Shown: piece by piece, positions 9,096 through 18,985 of the stretch
Numbering within the stretch: the stretch's first letter is position 1
Layout: each line of letters begins with the position of its first letter
Assembly (NCBI GenBank): GCA_049426725.1
Contig: JBMSYN010000001.1
Span: forward strand, 62,001-126,000
Reading direction: 5' to 3'
DNA: 64,000 bases
Origin: UBA961 sp049426725
GTDB lineage: Bacteria; Bacteroidota; Ignavibacteria; Kapaibacteriales; UBA961
The notes under the pieces: model-generated
The model's input: only the letters and a program-made list of their open reading frames with translations
What the model was told of the DNA's origin: nothing
The model's database searches: none
Made by a program: the position numbers and the translations under genes

Positions 9096-10094
9096 TTAGT
9101 CTTCTGTCAAGGGTTTTCCGGTTGCGAACAGCGTATCAACAAAAGTTTCAGGATTAAAAAACTGTAGATCTTGTATTCCTTCTCCAACTCCAATGAATCT
9201 AACCGGTAATTGCAATTCATGGGCTATTGGTATGATGATCCCCCCTTTTGCTGTACCATCGAGTTTTGTCAGGACAATTCCGGTAATTTCAGAAACTTTG
9301 GCAAATTCCTTGGCTTGTTGCAAACCGTTTTGTCCGGTAGTGGCATCAATCACCAATAGTACTTCATGTGGTGCATCGGGTATTTTTTTCTTCATCACTC
9401 TTGATATCTTCTCAAGCTCTTGCATCAGTCCAAGTTTATTGTGCAATCGACCAGCGGTATCTATGATGACAATATCAGAATCTCGAGACAATGCAGACTG
9501 CACTGTATCAAAAGCCACTGCAGCGGGGTCAGCTCCATGTTGTTGCTGGATGATCTCTACCCCGGCTCTTTGTGCCCATACCTCTAATTGTTCATTTGCA
9601 GCCGCTCGAAATGTATCAGCAGCTCCAATCAATACTTGTTTTCCGGCTTGTTTGAAATTTGATGATAATTTTCCAATGGTGGTTGTTTTTCCAACACCAT
9701 TTACACCAACCATCATGATGACAAATGGTTTTGCAATATGCGATGAATAATATTCTGTTGATTCATCATATGCCACCGATGTTAGTATCGAGCGGATTTC
9801 ATCCTTGATCATCGCATAAATCAAAGCAGAATCATCAACAGCATCCCTTTTGATTTTGTCTTTTACATTCTGCATGATATGTAGTGTTGTTGCAACACCT
9901 ATATCTGAAGTGATGAGGATTTCTTCTATTTCTGATAATAAGGCTTCGTCAATCTTTCGGCCGGCACCAAGCACTGTGAGCAATCTATCTACAAAGATTG
10001 TACGTGTTTTTTGCAGACCTTCCTTCAATTTTGTTAAGCCGGTTGAATCGGCAATTGAAGAAACTGTCTTTTTAAAGGAATCAAAAAAACCCAT
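9096..10094 (-). CDS. ftsY: Signal recognition particle receptor FtsY
   Basis: 332 residues. It is the membrane-associated GTPase that docks ribosome-SRP complexes at the Sec translocon. Seen: the four-helix N domain (about 1-110), P-loop GVNGVGKT (130-137), DTFRAAA near 160, DTAGR near 215 and TKLDGTAKGG near 276, all SRP-GTPase motifs. It has no long acidic A domain, so it is a short NG-type FtsY, common outside Proteobacteria. Its ATG overlaps the pgsA stop by one base, so it is coupled to that membrane-lipid gene. Confidence 0.96.
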   Translation of the reverse strand: MGFFDSFKKTVSSIADSTGLTKLKEGLQKTRTIFVDRLLTVLGAGRKIDEALLSEIEEILITSDIGVATTLHIMQNVKDKIKRDAVDDSALIYAMIKDEIRSILTSVAYDESTEYYSSHIAKPFVIMMVGVNGVGKTTTIGKLSSNFKQAGKQVLIGAADTFRAAANEQLEVWAQRAGVEIIQQQHGADPAAVAFDTVQSALSRDSDIVIIDTAGRLHNKLGLMQELEKISRVMKKKIPDAPHEVLLVIDATTGQNGLQQAKEFAKVSEITGIVLTKLDGTAKGGIIIPIAHELQLPVRFIGVGEGIQDLQFFNPETFVDTLFATGKPLTED

Positions 10095-10636
10095 TAGCTA
10101 TTCCGAATCGAAATGAACATACGATTTCCATAATGGAAAAGAGAGAAGGCAATCAAACTTGAGGATATTACATACAGTATTTTCAAAATATCTGCATTGA
10201 CTTGAAAGAATGCGGCGAATAATACCATTCCAATCCAAAATACCGTTGATTTTCCGATGAAAGTCGAAGGCAGGACGAAATTAGCTTTTCTTGCATATAT
10301 CAATCCAGCAATCACAATCAGTAAATCTCTACCTATTACTACTGCAATATACCAAAACGACAATTGACCTACCTCGACAAGGGCAATTGAGGTGACTCCA
10401 ACGAAGATTTTATCAGCTAATGGATCCAGAACTTTGCCCCATTCAGTGATTTCATTTCTAGACCGGGCAGCATAGCCATCAAGCAAATCAGACACATAAG
10501 CAAGGAGAGCCAAACTATAGACCCAGGATGTGGGATATCCATAAAATATGAATACATACATAAATGGTGCCATTACCATTCTTGATATGCTAAGAATATT
10601 CGATAGAGTCCACATTGTTTTAAATGAAATGTTCAT
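10094..10636 (-). CDS. pgsA: CDP-diacylglycerol-glycerol-3-phosphate 3-phosphatidyltransferase
   Basis: 180 residues with several membrane helices. The CDP-alcohol phosphotransferase signature is complete: D50-x2-D53-G54-x2-A57-R58-x8-G67-x3-D71-x3-D75. Size and early position of the motif fit PgsA, the first committed step to phosphatidylglycerol. Other CDP-alcohol transferases cannot be excluded, but the second family member at 18203 fits PssA better, so the two together cover PG and PE synthesis. It lies 4 bp after the secreted protein gene and overlaps ftsY by one base. Confidence 0.88.
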   Translation of the reverse strand: MNISFKTMWTLSNILSISRMVMAPFMYVFIFYGYPTSWVYSLALLAYVSDLLDGYAARSRNEITEWGKVLDPLADKIFVGVTSIALVEVGQLSFWYIAVVIGRDLLIVIAGLIYARKANFVLPSTFIGKSTVFWIGMVLFAAFFQVNADILKILYVISSSLIAFSLFHYGNRMFISIRNS

Positions 10637-10640
10637 AAAC

Positions 10641-12962
10641 TCATGGTGAAATCATGATGGGATTCATTTGAATGATTCCAACATTTGTGTGGATTAAAGG
10701 AACATATATTCCGGATGGAATATCGAATGTAAATGGAATCTGGCGATTCACGGAAAAGTACGATTGCATAGGAATTCGATGTTTTCTCCCATATACATCA
10801 TAGAAGTCAATCGATTGGACATATATATCGTGTTTTAACATAAGAAAGGAATTTGATTGAATCGGATGAGGTAAAAACTCACAATACAAAGCCTGCCCAT
10901 TGGAAATTACATGTGAATTCACTTCTATGCCACATTTAATGAAATCGTTGATTTCAAACGGTTTTCCATAACCGATCAGGGGATAAACAAGAGAGGAGCA
11001 GGTATCTCTAAACACTATCGTATCTCTCCATATCCCTATTGAATCAGGAGAGAAGCATATGTCCAATGTCAATGAATCAAGTGGTTTTATGTTTATAGGA
11101 AACTGACTCATTGGCATTGAAAATTCAATATTTCTCCTAATGTATGGTAATTCAAGAGTATAATTTGAAATGGCATTTTTATTGGTGAATGTCAATGTGA
11201 TGCATGTTTTACCGCTTACAATGGTTGTATCAAATTCCAAAGAAGTTTTACCTGATATTGAAGTGGATAAATAATTATCGAGGTCAACTTTTTCAATTGT
11301 CAATGTATCTGAAAACAGTAAACAACCAATAGAATCTGTTAATACAACATGATATCTTCCTGCATCTTTTACCATAATGGATTGCTTTGTATCACCCGTA
11401 TTCCATACATATGACCGATATCCGGAAGGAGCGACTAACTCAGTGGAATCTGAATTGCACAAAATGGCTTTTCCGCTATGTTGTATCATTGGTTTTCTTG
11501 TATTATTCCATGCAATAGTTGGAATTTTTAATCTTCTTGAGCATTTCAAACTATCAAACACATCTACATATAACCCGGATGGATTAGAATTTCTATTGTA
11601 AACTTTTTCAGTATCATTGGTTCCATCATACCATAACAATGAATCATAGGTGCCTTCCACCTTGATTGTGATAATGTCATTTTCACAAAGAATGGTATCT
11701 TTTCTGATATTCAACTTTGCTTGAACCGGATTATTAAACAATACATTCAATGTATCATAAACAATCGTACATGTTGGTTTGTGAAATGCCCTAACAATGA
11801 CGGTAGTATTTGTTGTAATAAATGTAGTTGATTGTGAACTTCCACTGGAATTCCAAACAATATTTTCAAATTCATCAGTGAGTTCAAGGCGAACTGTATC
11901 ACCAAAGCAATATGGCATTGGTGGGTTCTTTATAAAATCTCTGGGTAATTCAGTGTAAGAAAACTTAAAAATACCTTGGCCGGCCGCCCATCCCAAGCTA
12001 TCATTTACAAACCACATATCGTCGATATTAGCGCCATTCAAGCCACAATTGTACTTATCCCATTGTATACCTGCATTTGAAGTGTATAACACTTCTCCCA
12101 AATCACCGCATATCCACCCTTTCTTTTCATCAATCAGAAAAGAACCAAACATTGATTTGTTTGTGGTAAATGTATTCCAGCTCTTGCCATTGTCTGTTGT
12201 AAAATTTGCACCACCTACATTGCGAGCCCCTCCAAAACAATCATCGCCGGCAAAAGGAGTAAGAAATGAATTGTTGATATGTGTCAGCTCTTCTGCCCAT
12301 GCACGAGGTCCTGATATAGTTGCAAAAACAGACCATGATTTTCCACCATCCAATGTTCGCCAAAGCAAACCGCTTGAAACAGCATATCCGAGTCCATCTT
12401 TTGAGTAAAGGATAACATCTGCTAATCCTGATTCAAATTCATTTCCATCAAAAAATGTCCAACTGCTACCACCATTTGTTGTTCTTGCAAACAATTGCTC
12501 AGTAAGATTACAACCACCTCCAACGAACATACCATTGTCCTTGTCAACAAAATAACATCCCCACACTTGACTATTTAGATTATTTACACCAATGTCCTGC
12601 CATGTCAATCCGCCATCTAGCGTTTTGAAAACACCACCCGGACCTGATGTAAAACCATGAATTGAATCAACGAAATGAATGCTTTCAAGAAATGGACCCC
12701 CTGCTATAATGGAAGCTCGCCAAGTATTTCCACCATCTGTAGTTCTTGCGATATGACCATCGAAACCACATGCCCAACCATGATCTGAATCAGATGGTAA
12801 AAAAAAGATATCCAAAAAGTATCCATTTGCTATGGATTGTGGCAAAGGTACTTTCTTCCAGGTTCTTACGGTTTGAGAACTTGTAGAATTCATATTGATG
12901 ATACATGCCAAACTCAGTATCATCAAAGATTTCAGAAAGAATAGTATAGCAGGAAAAGGCAT
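10641..12962 (-). CDS. Secreted YCF48/BNR-repeat protein
   Basis: About 773 residues from the ATG at 12962; a start at 12923 would also leave a signal peptide. The N-terminal half consists of repeated photosynthesis-assembly (YCF48)/BNR-type beta-propeller blades, each with a TTDGGNTW-like Asp box (e.g. ARTTDGGNTW, KTLDGGLTW, ARTTNGGSSW, RTLDGGKSW). The C-terminal half holds Ig-like or PKD-like domains (VRLELTDEFENIVWNSSGSS; SYVWNTGDTKQSIMVKDAGRY), the latter of a kind common in gliding and adhesion proteins. The end has a short T9SS-like sorting segment (VYGRKHRIPM, FDIPSGIYVPLI). It is probably a cell-surface or secreted protein; the ligand is unknown. Confidence 0.8.
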   Translation of the reverse strand: MPFPAILFFLKSLMILSLACIINMNSTSSQTVRTWKKVPLPQSIANGYFLDIFFLPSDSDHGWACGFDGHIARTTDGGNTWRASIIAGGPFLESIHFVDSIHGFTSGPGGVFKTLDGGLTWQDIGVNNLNSQVWGCYFVDKDNGMFVGGGCNLTEQLFARTTNGGSSWTFFDGNEFESGLADVILYSKDGLGYAVSSGLLWRTLDGGKSWSVFATISGPRAWAEELTHINNSFLTPFAGDDCFGGARNVGGANFTTDNGKSWNTFTTNKSMFGSFLIDEKKGWICGDLGEVLYTSNAGIQWDKYNCGLNGANIDDMWFVNDSLGWAAGQGIFKFSYTELPRDFIKNPPMPYCFGDTVRLELTDEFENIVWNSSGSSQSTTFITTNTTVIVRAFHKPTCTIVYDTLNVLFNNPVQAKLNIRKDTILCENDIITIKVEGTYDSLLWYDGTNDTEKVYNRNSNPSGLYVDVFDSLKCSRRLKIPTIAWNNTRKPMIQHSGKAILCNSDSTELVAPSGYRSYVWNTGDTKQSIMVKDAGRYHVVLTDSIGCLLFSDTLTIEKVDLDNYLSTSISGKTSLEFDTTIVSGKTCITLTFTNKNAISNYTLELPYIRRNIEFSMPMSQFPINIKPLDSLTLDICFSPDSIGIWRDTIVFRDTCSSLVYPLIGYGKPFEINDFIKCGIEVNSHVISNGQALYCEFLPHPIQSNSFLMLKHDIYVQSIDFYDVYGRKHRIPMQSYFSVNRQIPFTFDIPSGIYVPLIHTNVGIIQMNPIMISP

Positions 12963-13090
12963 GAATAGATCCAAAAATACCCATCTGCAAAATAGCGATT
13001 ATACCTAAATAGCACTATGTTTTGCTAGTAGCACTGAAAAATTTAAGAATAACATACAGATTAAACCATATTATATAATATATTTCAGTA

Positions 13091-13120
13091 TTGGAAATGA
13101 TAATTTTAAGTGTAAATTGG
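13091..13120 (+). promoter_or_regulatory. Candidate Bacteroidota-type promoter of the DUF1800-DUF1501-TPR operon
   Basis: TTG (13091-13093), 19 bases, then TAAATTGG (13113-13120), one mismatch from TAnnTTTG. A transcript from about 13126 favours a start codon at 13156 or 13168 over 13117 or 13135. Confidence 0.4.
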
Positions 13121-13167
13121 GATTAGTTCGTTCGATGCTCACCCCCTATTACTCAATGAGCAATACC

Positions 13168-14730
13168 ATGAAAGACAATACCATCAACAGAAGAGAATTT
13201 TTGCGAGGTAATCTCATCAAAAAAAGTGAGATGACTTTATCAGATACGCTCAAACCCTATGATAAACCATTGGATAGTGTAACTGCAGCACATTTGCTTC
13301 GCAGACTTTCTTTTTCTCCAACACATCAACAGATTGATTCCTTCATTGGTAAGACCGCTCAAGAAGCCGTAACAATACTTCTTGGGGATTCAAATAATGA
13401 ATATCAACCAAAGTCCTCACCAAGTTGGATTGATGCGGTAACAGAAAATCCATATGGAGCGGACATCTATACGAGATTCCAAATCGAAGGTCAATGGAAA
13501 AATTATCACAATGATCTTCAAGCTTGGTGGATTCGATTGATGATCGGGGAATCAACTCCAAGTGTTGAAAAACTAGTTCATTTTTGGTCAGGACATTTCA
13601 CCACCGAATTTTCTTATGATGATGCATATATCCCTCCGCAAATTCTATTTAGACAATTAGCAATGTTTAGAAAGAATCGCTTAGGGAATTTCAAGAAATT
13701 CGTAGAGGATGTAACCCTTGATCCGGGCATGCTGATTTATCTTGGTGGTATACTCAATACGAATCGAAAACCCAATGAGAATTATGCCCGAGAATTGATG
13801 GAATTGTATACAACCGGCATCGGGCATTATACAGAAGGTGATGTCAAAGAGGCTGCTCGGGTATTAACGGGCTGGAAAGTTGCAAGATATAATGACGAAC
13901 CTGCAAGAAATGGTATATATAATTCTTATTTCAATCCAAGCGACCATGATACAGAAGCGAAGCAGTTCATGGGAAGATCCATTCCTGCACGCGATCCTGC
14001 TTTTAATACAGAATATTTGGTTAAAACTGAAGAGATCAGAGAATTGCTCAATATTCTCTTTGATATTAGAAAAGTAGCTATTGGCAGATTTATATCGGGT
14101 AAAATCTACCGATATTTCTTTTATAGCAATCCAAGTTATGATGCTATAAAATTCATACAAGAATGTGGAACTTATTTCACAGATCAAGATTTTGAATTGT
14201 ACCCTCTCTTCCATGCAATGCTATCAAGTGAGCATTTCTTCAATGAGAATATCATTGGAGCTCAAATTAAGAGTCCTACAGAACTGATATGTGGATTATC
14301 TCGCTTAACAAATAAACCTCTTTCAAATATTCCGGGTAATCTAAATGCGATGGAAGAAGTGTTGATTGATCCACCCACAGTTTTTGGTTGGGAGGCACAT
14401 CATCGCTGGATAACAACAAAAACTTTCCCAAACAGAGTGAAATTTTCTAAAGACCTCATTACTCAGATGTCAGATGCTGAACTAATTGCATTCATCAAAT
14501 CGTTCAATTCATATGATGATGCTGTTCAATTAACAAAAGATGTCACCATATTGTTCTTTCCGAAACTTCCTCCACAAGAAGTATTGGATATCTACACAAA
14601 TCAACAGTTATTACAAAATCAGCCGGTGTATGAATGGTCTGATATGGTGAAAGGTACTGTTGCTGCAGCCAGAGGCATGCGCGCCTTGCTTCAAGCAATA
14701 ACAAAAAATCCAGCTTTCCAATTATGTTAA
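13168..14730 (+). CDS. DUF1800 family protein
   Basis: About 520 residues from the ATG at 13168; in-frame ATGs at 13156 and 13135 are possible. It matches DUF1800: AAHLLRRLSFSPTHQQIDSF near the start, VEKLVHFWSGHFTTEFSY, NENYARELMELYTTGIGHYTEGDVKEAARVLTGWKV, and a final DMVKGTVAAARGMRALLQA. DUF1800 proteins pair with DUF1501 proteins across many phyla, as here 22 bp downstream. The biochemical function of the pair is not established. The N-terminus has a twin-arginine-like NRREFLRG but no hydrophobic core after it, so Tat export is doubtful. Confidence 0.88.
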   Translation: MKDNTINRREFLRGNLIKKSEMTLSDTLKPYDKPLDSVTAAHLLRRLSFSPTHQQIDSFIGKTAQEAVTILLGDSNNEYQPKSSPSWIDAVTENPYGADIYTRFQIEGQWKNYHNDLQAWWIRLMIGESTPSVEKLVHFWSGHFTTEFSYDDAYIPPQILFRQLAMFRKNRLGNFKKFVEDVTLDPGMLIYLGGILNTNRKPNENYARELMELYTTGIGHYTEGDVKEAARVLTGWKVARYNDEPARNGIYNSYFNPSDHDTEAKQFMGRSIPARDPAFNTEYLVKTEEIRELLNILFDIRKVAIGRFISGKIYRYFFYSNPSYDAIKFIQECGTYFTDQDFELYPLFHAMLSSEHFFNENIIGAQIKSPTELICGLSRLTNKPLSNIPGNLNAMEEVLIDPPTVFGWEAHHRWITTKTFPNRVKFSKDLITQMSDAELIAFIKSFNSYDDAVQLTKDVTILFFPKLPPQEVLDIYTNQQLLQNQPVYEWSDMVKGTVAAARGMRALLQAITKNPAFQLC

Positions 14731-14752
14731 TGCTTCCGGGAGTATATTCATC

Positions 14753-16378
14753 ATGAAACGCAGAACTCTTCTCAAAGCCGGTGCATTGGCCGGAGCAGCG
14801 GCATCATTTGGTTCAATTCCAATCTTTGCACAAAATCCAATAGGAGCACTTGGTGCTGCCGGCATAGACAATGATGCAATATTGATTATCATTCAAATGT
14901 TTGGTGGTAATGATGGTTTGAACACAATCATACCTGCAGATGACCCTGAATACATTAAAATCAGACCTAATATTGCAGTAAGAACGGATAATCCAATCAC
15001 AAATAGAAGACCAAAAAAAATATTGAATTCCGATGTCTATTTCCACCCGGCACTAGTTGATGGTGTTCATAGAAATGGTTTTCTTGGACTTATTGAAGAA
15101 GGAAGATTGGCAGTTATTCAGGGTACGGGTTATGAGAATCCAAATCTTTCTCATTTTCGCTCAACAGACATCTGGCTTAGCGGACTCAATGATTCAAACG
15201 GTGAAACCCGACTAAATGAAGGATGGATAGGTAGATTGTTTGAAAATAATTATCCAGACTTCCCCATTGTCATGCCGGATCATCCTCTTTGTTTACAATT
15301 GGGTGGGTCCTTGTCAATGTTATTACAAAGCGACAAAGGAGATATGGGCCTTGCAATCGGCGATGTTGATCAATTTGTAAAAGAAGGAAATACAGGATCA
15401 GATTTCCCTTTGATGAATGGAACTACGCCTTATGACAATGAGTACAACTATATTCGTTCAATTGCAAAGAAAGGTGATATTTATAATAAAGTCATAGAAG
15501 AAGCTTGGGCAAAAGGGATTAATGCACCCGGGATTGATTATGCCATCAGCAATGGGGCCAAAGGAAGTTTGGTACGCCAAATGGGCATTATCTCCAAATT
15601 GATTTCAGGCGGCTTGAAAACCAAAGTTTATCTTGCTCAAATCGGTGGTTTTGATACGCATGTTCAACAGCAAGACATGAACAATAATGGACAACATCCA
15701 GCATTGCTAAATCAATTGGCGAATGCAATAAGTTTATTTATGGATGATGCCGTAAAACAGGGTTTTGCAAATCGCGTTGTTGGTTTGACTGTCTCGGAGT
15801 TTGGAAGAAGGCCTTATGAAAACGGTTCAAATGGAACTGATCATGGCACCACATCGGTACAATTCGCATTTGGTACTCGTGTTCAAGCGAATGTTTTTGG
15901 AGCAAATCCAGATTTTTCAGATTTGAATAATAATGGCGATCTGGCTTTCGATTTGAATCGGAATATTGATTATCGCAGATTATATTCTGAAATCATTCAA
16001 ACATGGTTTGGTGGAAGTGCTGAAGATTCAAAAACAATTTTAAATGAAAGAGTAGTTCCTTTGCCTTATTTACAAAGTCCCATATCATCTCTCAATGATC
16101 CAATCATGGCATATGGTAATAATGGCATTCGTTATTCAGAAAATTACAATGTACCAAATAGCGGAAATATCCATGTCGAAGTTAAAAAAGATTGTCATAT
16201 TCAGATACGACTATACAATTCACTAGGTACATATTCAGGTGATTTGTTTAATGGGTATATTCAAGCTGGAAAACATGTTATCCCTGTTGATGTATCTCAA
16301 TTTACTTCAGGAATGTATATTTGCGAACTGTCATCAGGGATGTTCAGACATACCACGTCTCTTTTTGTTCGCAGATAA
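14753..16378 (+). CDS. DUF1501 family exported protein with T9SS-type C-terminal tail
   Basis: 541 residues. The N-terminus MKRRTLLKAGALAGAAASFG is a typical Tat-type signal with twin arginine and a hydrophobic core. The DUF1501 body shows ILIIIQMFGGNDGLNTIIP, an AVIQGTGYENPNLSHFRSTDIW stretch and QIGGFDTHVQQQ; the family belongs to the alkaline-phosphatase-like/sulfatase-related group by fold. The last 80 residues or so (NYNVPNSGNIHVEV... LFNGYIQAGKHVIPVD...FTSGMYICELSSG) look like a T9SS type A sorting domain. It follows DUF1800 and precedes the TPR gene by 2 bp. Confidence 0.88.
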   Translation: MKRRTLLKAGALAGAAASFGSIPIFAQNPIGALGAAGIDNDAILIIIQMFGGNDGLNTIIPADDPEYIKIRPNIAVRTDNPITNRRPKKILNSDVYFHPALVDGVHRNGFLGLIEEGRLAVIQGTGYENPNLSHFRSTDIWLSGLNDSNGETRLNEGWIGRLFENNYPDFPIVMPDHPLCLQLGGSLSMLLQSDKGDMGLAIGDVDQFVKEGNTGSDFPLMNGTTPYDNEYNYIRSIAKKGDIYNKVIEEAWAKGINAPGIDYAISNGAKGSLVRQMGIISKLISGGLKTKVYLAQIGGFDTHVQQQDMNNNGQHPALLNQLANAISLFMDDAVKQGFANRVVGLTVSEFGRRPYENGSNGTDHGTTSVQFAFGTRVQANVFGANPDFSDLNNNGDLAFDLNRNIDYRRLYSEIIQTWFGGSAEDSKTILNERVVPLPYLQSPISSLNDPIMAYGNNGIRYSENYNVPNSGNIHVEVKKDCHIQIRLYNSLGTYSGDLFNGYIQAGKHVIPVDVSQFTSGMYICELSSGMFRHTTSLFVRR

Positions 16379-16380
16379 AC

Positions 16381-18201
16381 GTGAAACGTATATTCACCAC
16401 ATTTCTCATCTTGATGTTCTTGATGAGCTCTCCATTTGGATTTGCTCAACAAAGGAAATCAGAAAAATATCAATTGGCAATCACATACGAACAACAAGGT
16501 GATTTCCGAAATGCAGCTCGCTTATTCCAAGAACTACTTTCCGAAAACCCAGGTGAACCAATTTATTTTCAAGGGGTTGCAAGGTCATTATCCGCTTTGC
16601 AAAGATATCTCGAACTTATGCCTTTAATTGAGATTGAATTGGGAAAAAGACAATCAATTGATCTCTTTTGCCTTGCATCTGTTACAGCAAAGAAATCGAA
16701 TAATCCCCAAAAATCTCAGCAATATTTTGAATTAGCTATCAATGCTGTCGATCTACTTGGCAATGATTTTGAAATTGACAATGCCATTCGACTTATAGCA
16801 CAATCTCAATCTGACATTGGTGCTTTTGACAATGCATTGTCTACTTATTCCAAAGGGAGATCAAAGCTCAAAAACATGAAACATGCTTATGCAGATGAGT
16901 TAAGTATGTTATATGTTCAAATGGGAAATGTAGAGCTTGGCATAAAGGAAATCACCAATCTCTTCAAACAACAACAACAATACGGCATCATTCAAGGAAG
17001 AATAGCAGCATTACTCATTAATCAGGAAGCAGTCTCAGTGATAGAAACTGAACTTGCCTCATTGTCCAAAAGTGATTTTGCCTTTTCAAAAGTGTATGTA
17101 TGGTTTTTGCGCGAAACAAAACAATATGACAAAGCTTTTCAGCAAGCATTTTCCATAGATAATGGACTTGGTTTGCAGGGTCGGGAGATTCTTGAATTCG
17201 CAGATATTACTCTGAAAGATGGTCTATTTGACATTGCCATGAATGCTTATGGAAATATACTCGACAGAGGGAAAAACAATCCTTATTTTTCAACCGCACT
17301 CTATGGCTATGCCAAGTCAATGGATCAACGTTTGCAATCGACGTCAAATGCGGAGATATCCAAAACCGAAATTCAAACAATTATTAATCGCTATAAAGAT
17401 ATACTTGCTCAGTCACCAAATGGACAATTTGCCGCAGAGTGCATGTATCGCATAGGTGTATTGCAACTTACCTATCTCAATGACATAAATGAAGCAAGAG
17501 AAAACTTTGAACAAGTGATGAATTCCTTTAAAAACTATCCCATAAGTGCAAGAGCAGCGACACAAATCATAGAAATGTCGATTGTTTCAAATGATTTAGA
17601 CATGGCAATTGAGCTTGCTCAACAAACTTCAACAATGTATCAATATATGAACCCAGAAGAATCTGATAAGTCTCGATTCTTATTTGCACAAATTTTATTC
17701 TTCAAGGGTTTTATAGATTCATCAAAAGCAATCTTAGTGAGTTTGGCCGGCAAAACGGATTCAGACATATCAAATGATGCACTTGAATTATCACTTTTTC
17801 TTGAACAACATAAACAATTTCAGGCGGGTTTACTTTCTTGGGGAAAGGCAATGATGTATGTGAAGCAAAAGAATTTCTCAAAAGCAATTGACACATATCG
17901 AGAAATAGTCTTAAACACCAAGGGTACGGAATTGGCAGAACAGGCTCAGTATTGTCTATGCGAGTTAATGAAAGACATTGATGTAGTCATTGCTTTGGAG
18001 GAAAGTCAAGTATTTATAAAGGAATATCCTGAGAGTATTCAGACTGATAAAATACTGTTTCTTATTGCAGAGATATACATCCAAAAACAACAGATTTCGG
18101 AAGCTATAACGATACTTACAGACATACTAGTTCGATTTCCTACGTCCCAATATGCCAGAAAGTCAAGAGAAATGATTCGAAGATTACGAGGCGACAGTTG
18201 A
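16381..18201 (+). CDS. Exported TPR protein of the DUF1800/DUF1501 operon
   Basis: About 606 residues from the GTG at 16381, which is 2 bp after the DUF1501 stop and is followed directly by a signal peptide (KRIFTTFLILMFLMSSPFGFAQ). The rest is TPR repeats (e.g. YQLAITYEQQGDFRNAARLFQ and, near the end, QTDKILFLIAEIYIQKQQIS), similar in organisation to the YbgF/BamD-type scaffolds. The frame extends upstream inside DUF1501, but the signal peptide fixes the start at 16381. Function unknown; its tight coupling to DUF1501 suggests shared export or assembly. Confidence 0.85.
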   Translation: MKRIFTTFLILMFLMSSPFGFAQQRKSEKYQLAITYEQQGDFRNAARLFQELLSENPGEPIYFQGVARSLSALQRYLELMPLIEIELGKRQSIDLFCLASVTAKKSNNPQKSQQYFELAINAVDLLGNDFEIDNAIRLIAQSQSDIGAFDNALSTYSKGRSKLKNMKHAYADELSMLYVQMGNVELGIKEITNLFKQQQQYGIIQGRIAALLINQEAVSVIETELASLSKSDFAFSKVYVWFLRETKQYDKAFQQAFSIDNGLGLQGREILEFADITLKDGLFDIAMNAYGNILDRGKNNPYFSTALYGYAKSMDQRLQSTSNAEISKTEIQTIINRYKDILAQSPNGQFAAECMYRIGVLQLTYLNDINEARENFEQVMNSFKNYPISARAATQIIEMSIVSNDLDMAIELAQQTSTMYQYMNPEESDKSRFLFAQILFFKGFIDSSKAILVSLAGKTDSDISNDALELSLFLEQHKQFQAGLLSWGKAMMYVKQKNFSKAIDTYREIVLNTKGTELAEQAQYCLCELMKDIDVVIALEESQVFIKEYPESIQTDKILFLIAEIYIQKQQISEAITILTDILVRFPTSQYARKSREMIRRLRGDS

Positions 18202-18202
18202 A

Positions 18203-18973
18203 TCAAAGATCGAATGGATTCTCATCAGGATCTTCAAGTGTATCCCCTTCCTCATCTTGAGTCACCTTTTTCCCAATCATGAATATCAAGGCTCTTATCA
18301 TCCCCAACAGCATATACCCACACATCACATAAAATAAATATGCTCCTTTGCTGTAGATTGTCAATGCAAATGCAAGTAATCCTAAAACAAAAATCAAAGG
18401 TCTTTCTTTGAATGAGGCAATCGTTGGTTTTGGGATATTGTCAAATTTAATTGTACTAATCATTGCCAATGCAACAACAATCACGATACATGTTGTAGTG
18501 ATGAGTACATAATCGGGAGGAATCAAGCCTGATGGAACAATAAAAATCCCATAGGAGACCAAAATCAAGGCACCTGAAGGGATTGGCATGCCAGAGAAAT
18601 ATAATTTGTCTTCAAAACCCGCCAATTGCACATTGAATCTTGCCAATCTATACACTCCAGCCAAAGCAGAAAGTGACGCAATCAATACGCCAATAGGCCC
18701 TATAACATACAAGACAGTAGAATACAAAAGGAAGGATGGAGCCACACCAAATGAAACTGCATCACACAATGAATCCAATTCAACTCCAAGTTCGCTAGTG
18801 GAGCGAGTCAATCTTGCCATAGTTCCATCTAAAACATCAAACATACCTGCAAACAAAATAAACATGCCTGCTCTTTGAAGATCACCTTCAGAAATAGCAA
18901 CAATTGCAGAAAATCCTGAAAACAAGTTTGCAAGCGTAAAAAGATTGGGTATGATTGATCGCGTAATTCTCAT
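18203..18973 (-). CDS. pssA: CDP-diacylglycerol-serine O-phosphatidyltransferase
   Basis: 256 residues with about seven hydrophobic segments. It makes phosphatidylserine, the precursor of phosphatidylethanolamine. The signature D46-x2-D49-G50-x2-A53-R54-x8-G63-x3-D67-x3-D71 is complete, and the motif context (FAGMFDVLDGTMARLTRSTS, LGVELDSLCDAVSFGVAP) matches PssA of the Gram-positive/Bacteroidota type. The C-terminal tail is acidic. It faces the TPR gene tail to tail with 1 bp between stops and follows coaE by 12 bp. A PS decarboxylase gene is not in the window. Confidence 0.93.
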   Translation of the reverse strand: MRITRSIIPNLFTLANLFSGFSAIVAISEGDLQRAGMFILFAGMFDVLDGTMARLTRSTSELGVELDSLCDAVSFGVAPSFLLYSTVLYVIGPIGVLIASLSALAGVYRLARFNVQLAGFEDKLYFSGMPIPSGALILVSYGIFIVPSGLIPPDYVLITTTCIVIVVALAMISTIKFDNIPKPTIASFKERPLIFVLGLLAFALTIYSKGAYLFYVMCGYMLLGMIRALIFMIGKKVTQDEEGDTLEDPDENPFDL

Positions 18974-18985
18974 TGATTGAAGGTC

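Noticed and set aside
9193..9750. 185-residue plus-strand ORF opposite ftsY
   Set aside because: It lies wholly antisense inside ftsY, has no domain, and is explained by the codon bias of the real gene.
12049..12408. 119-residue plus-strand ORF opposite the YCF48-type gene
   Set aside because: Antisense shadow with no signal or domain.
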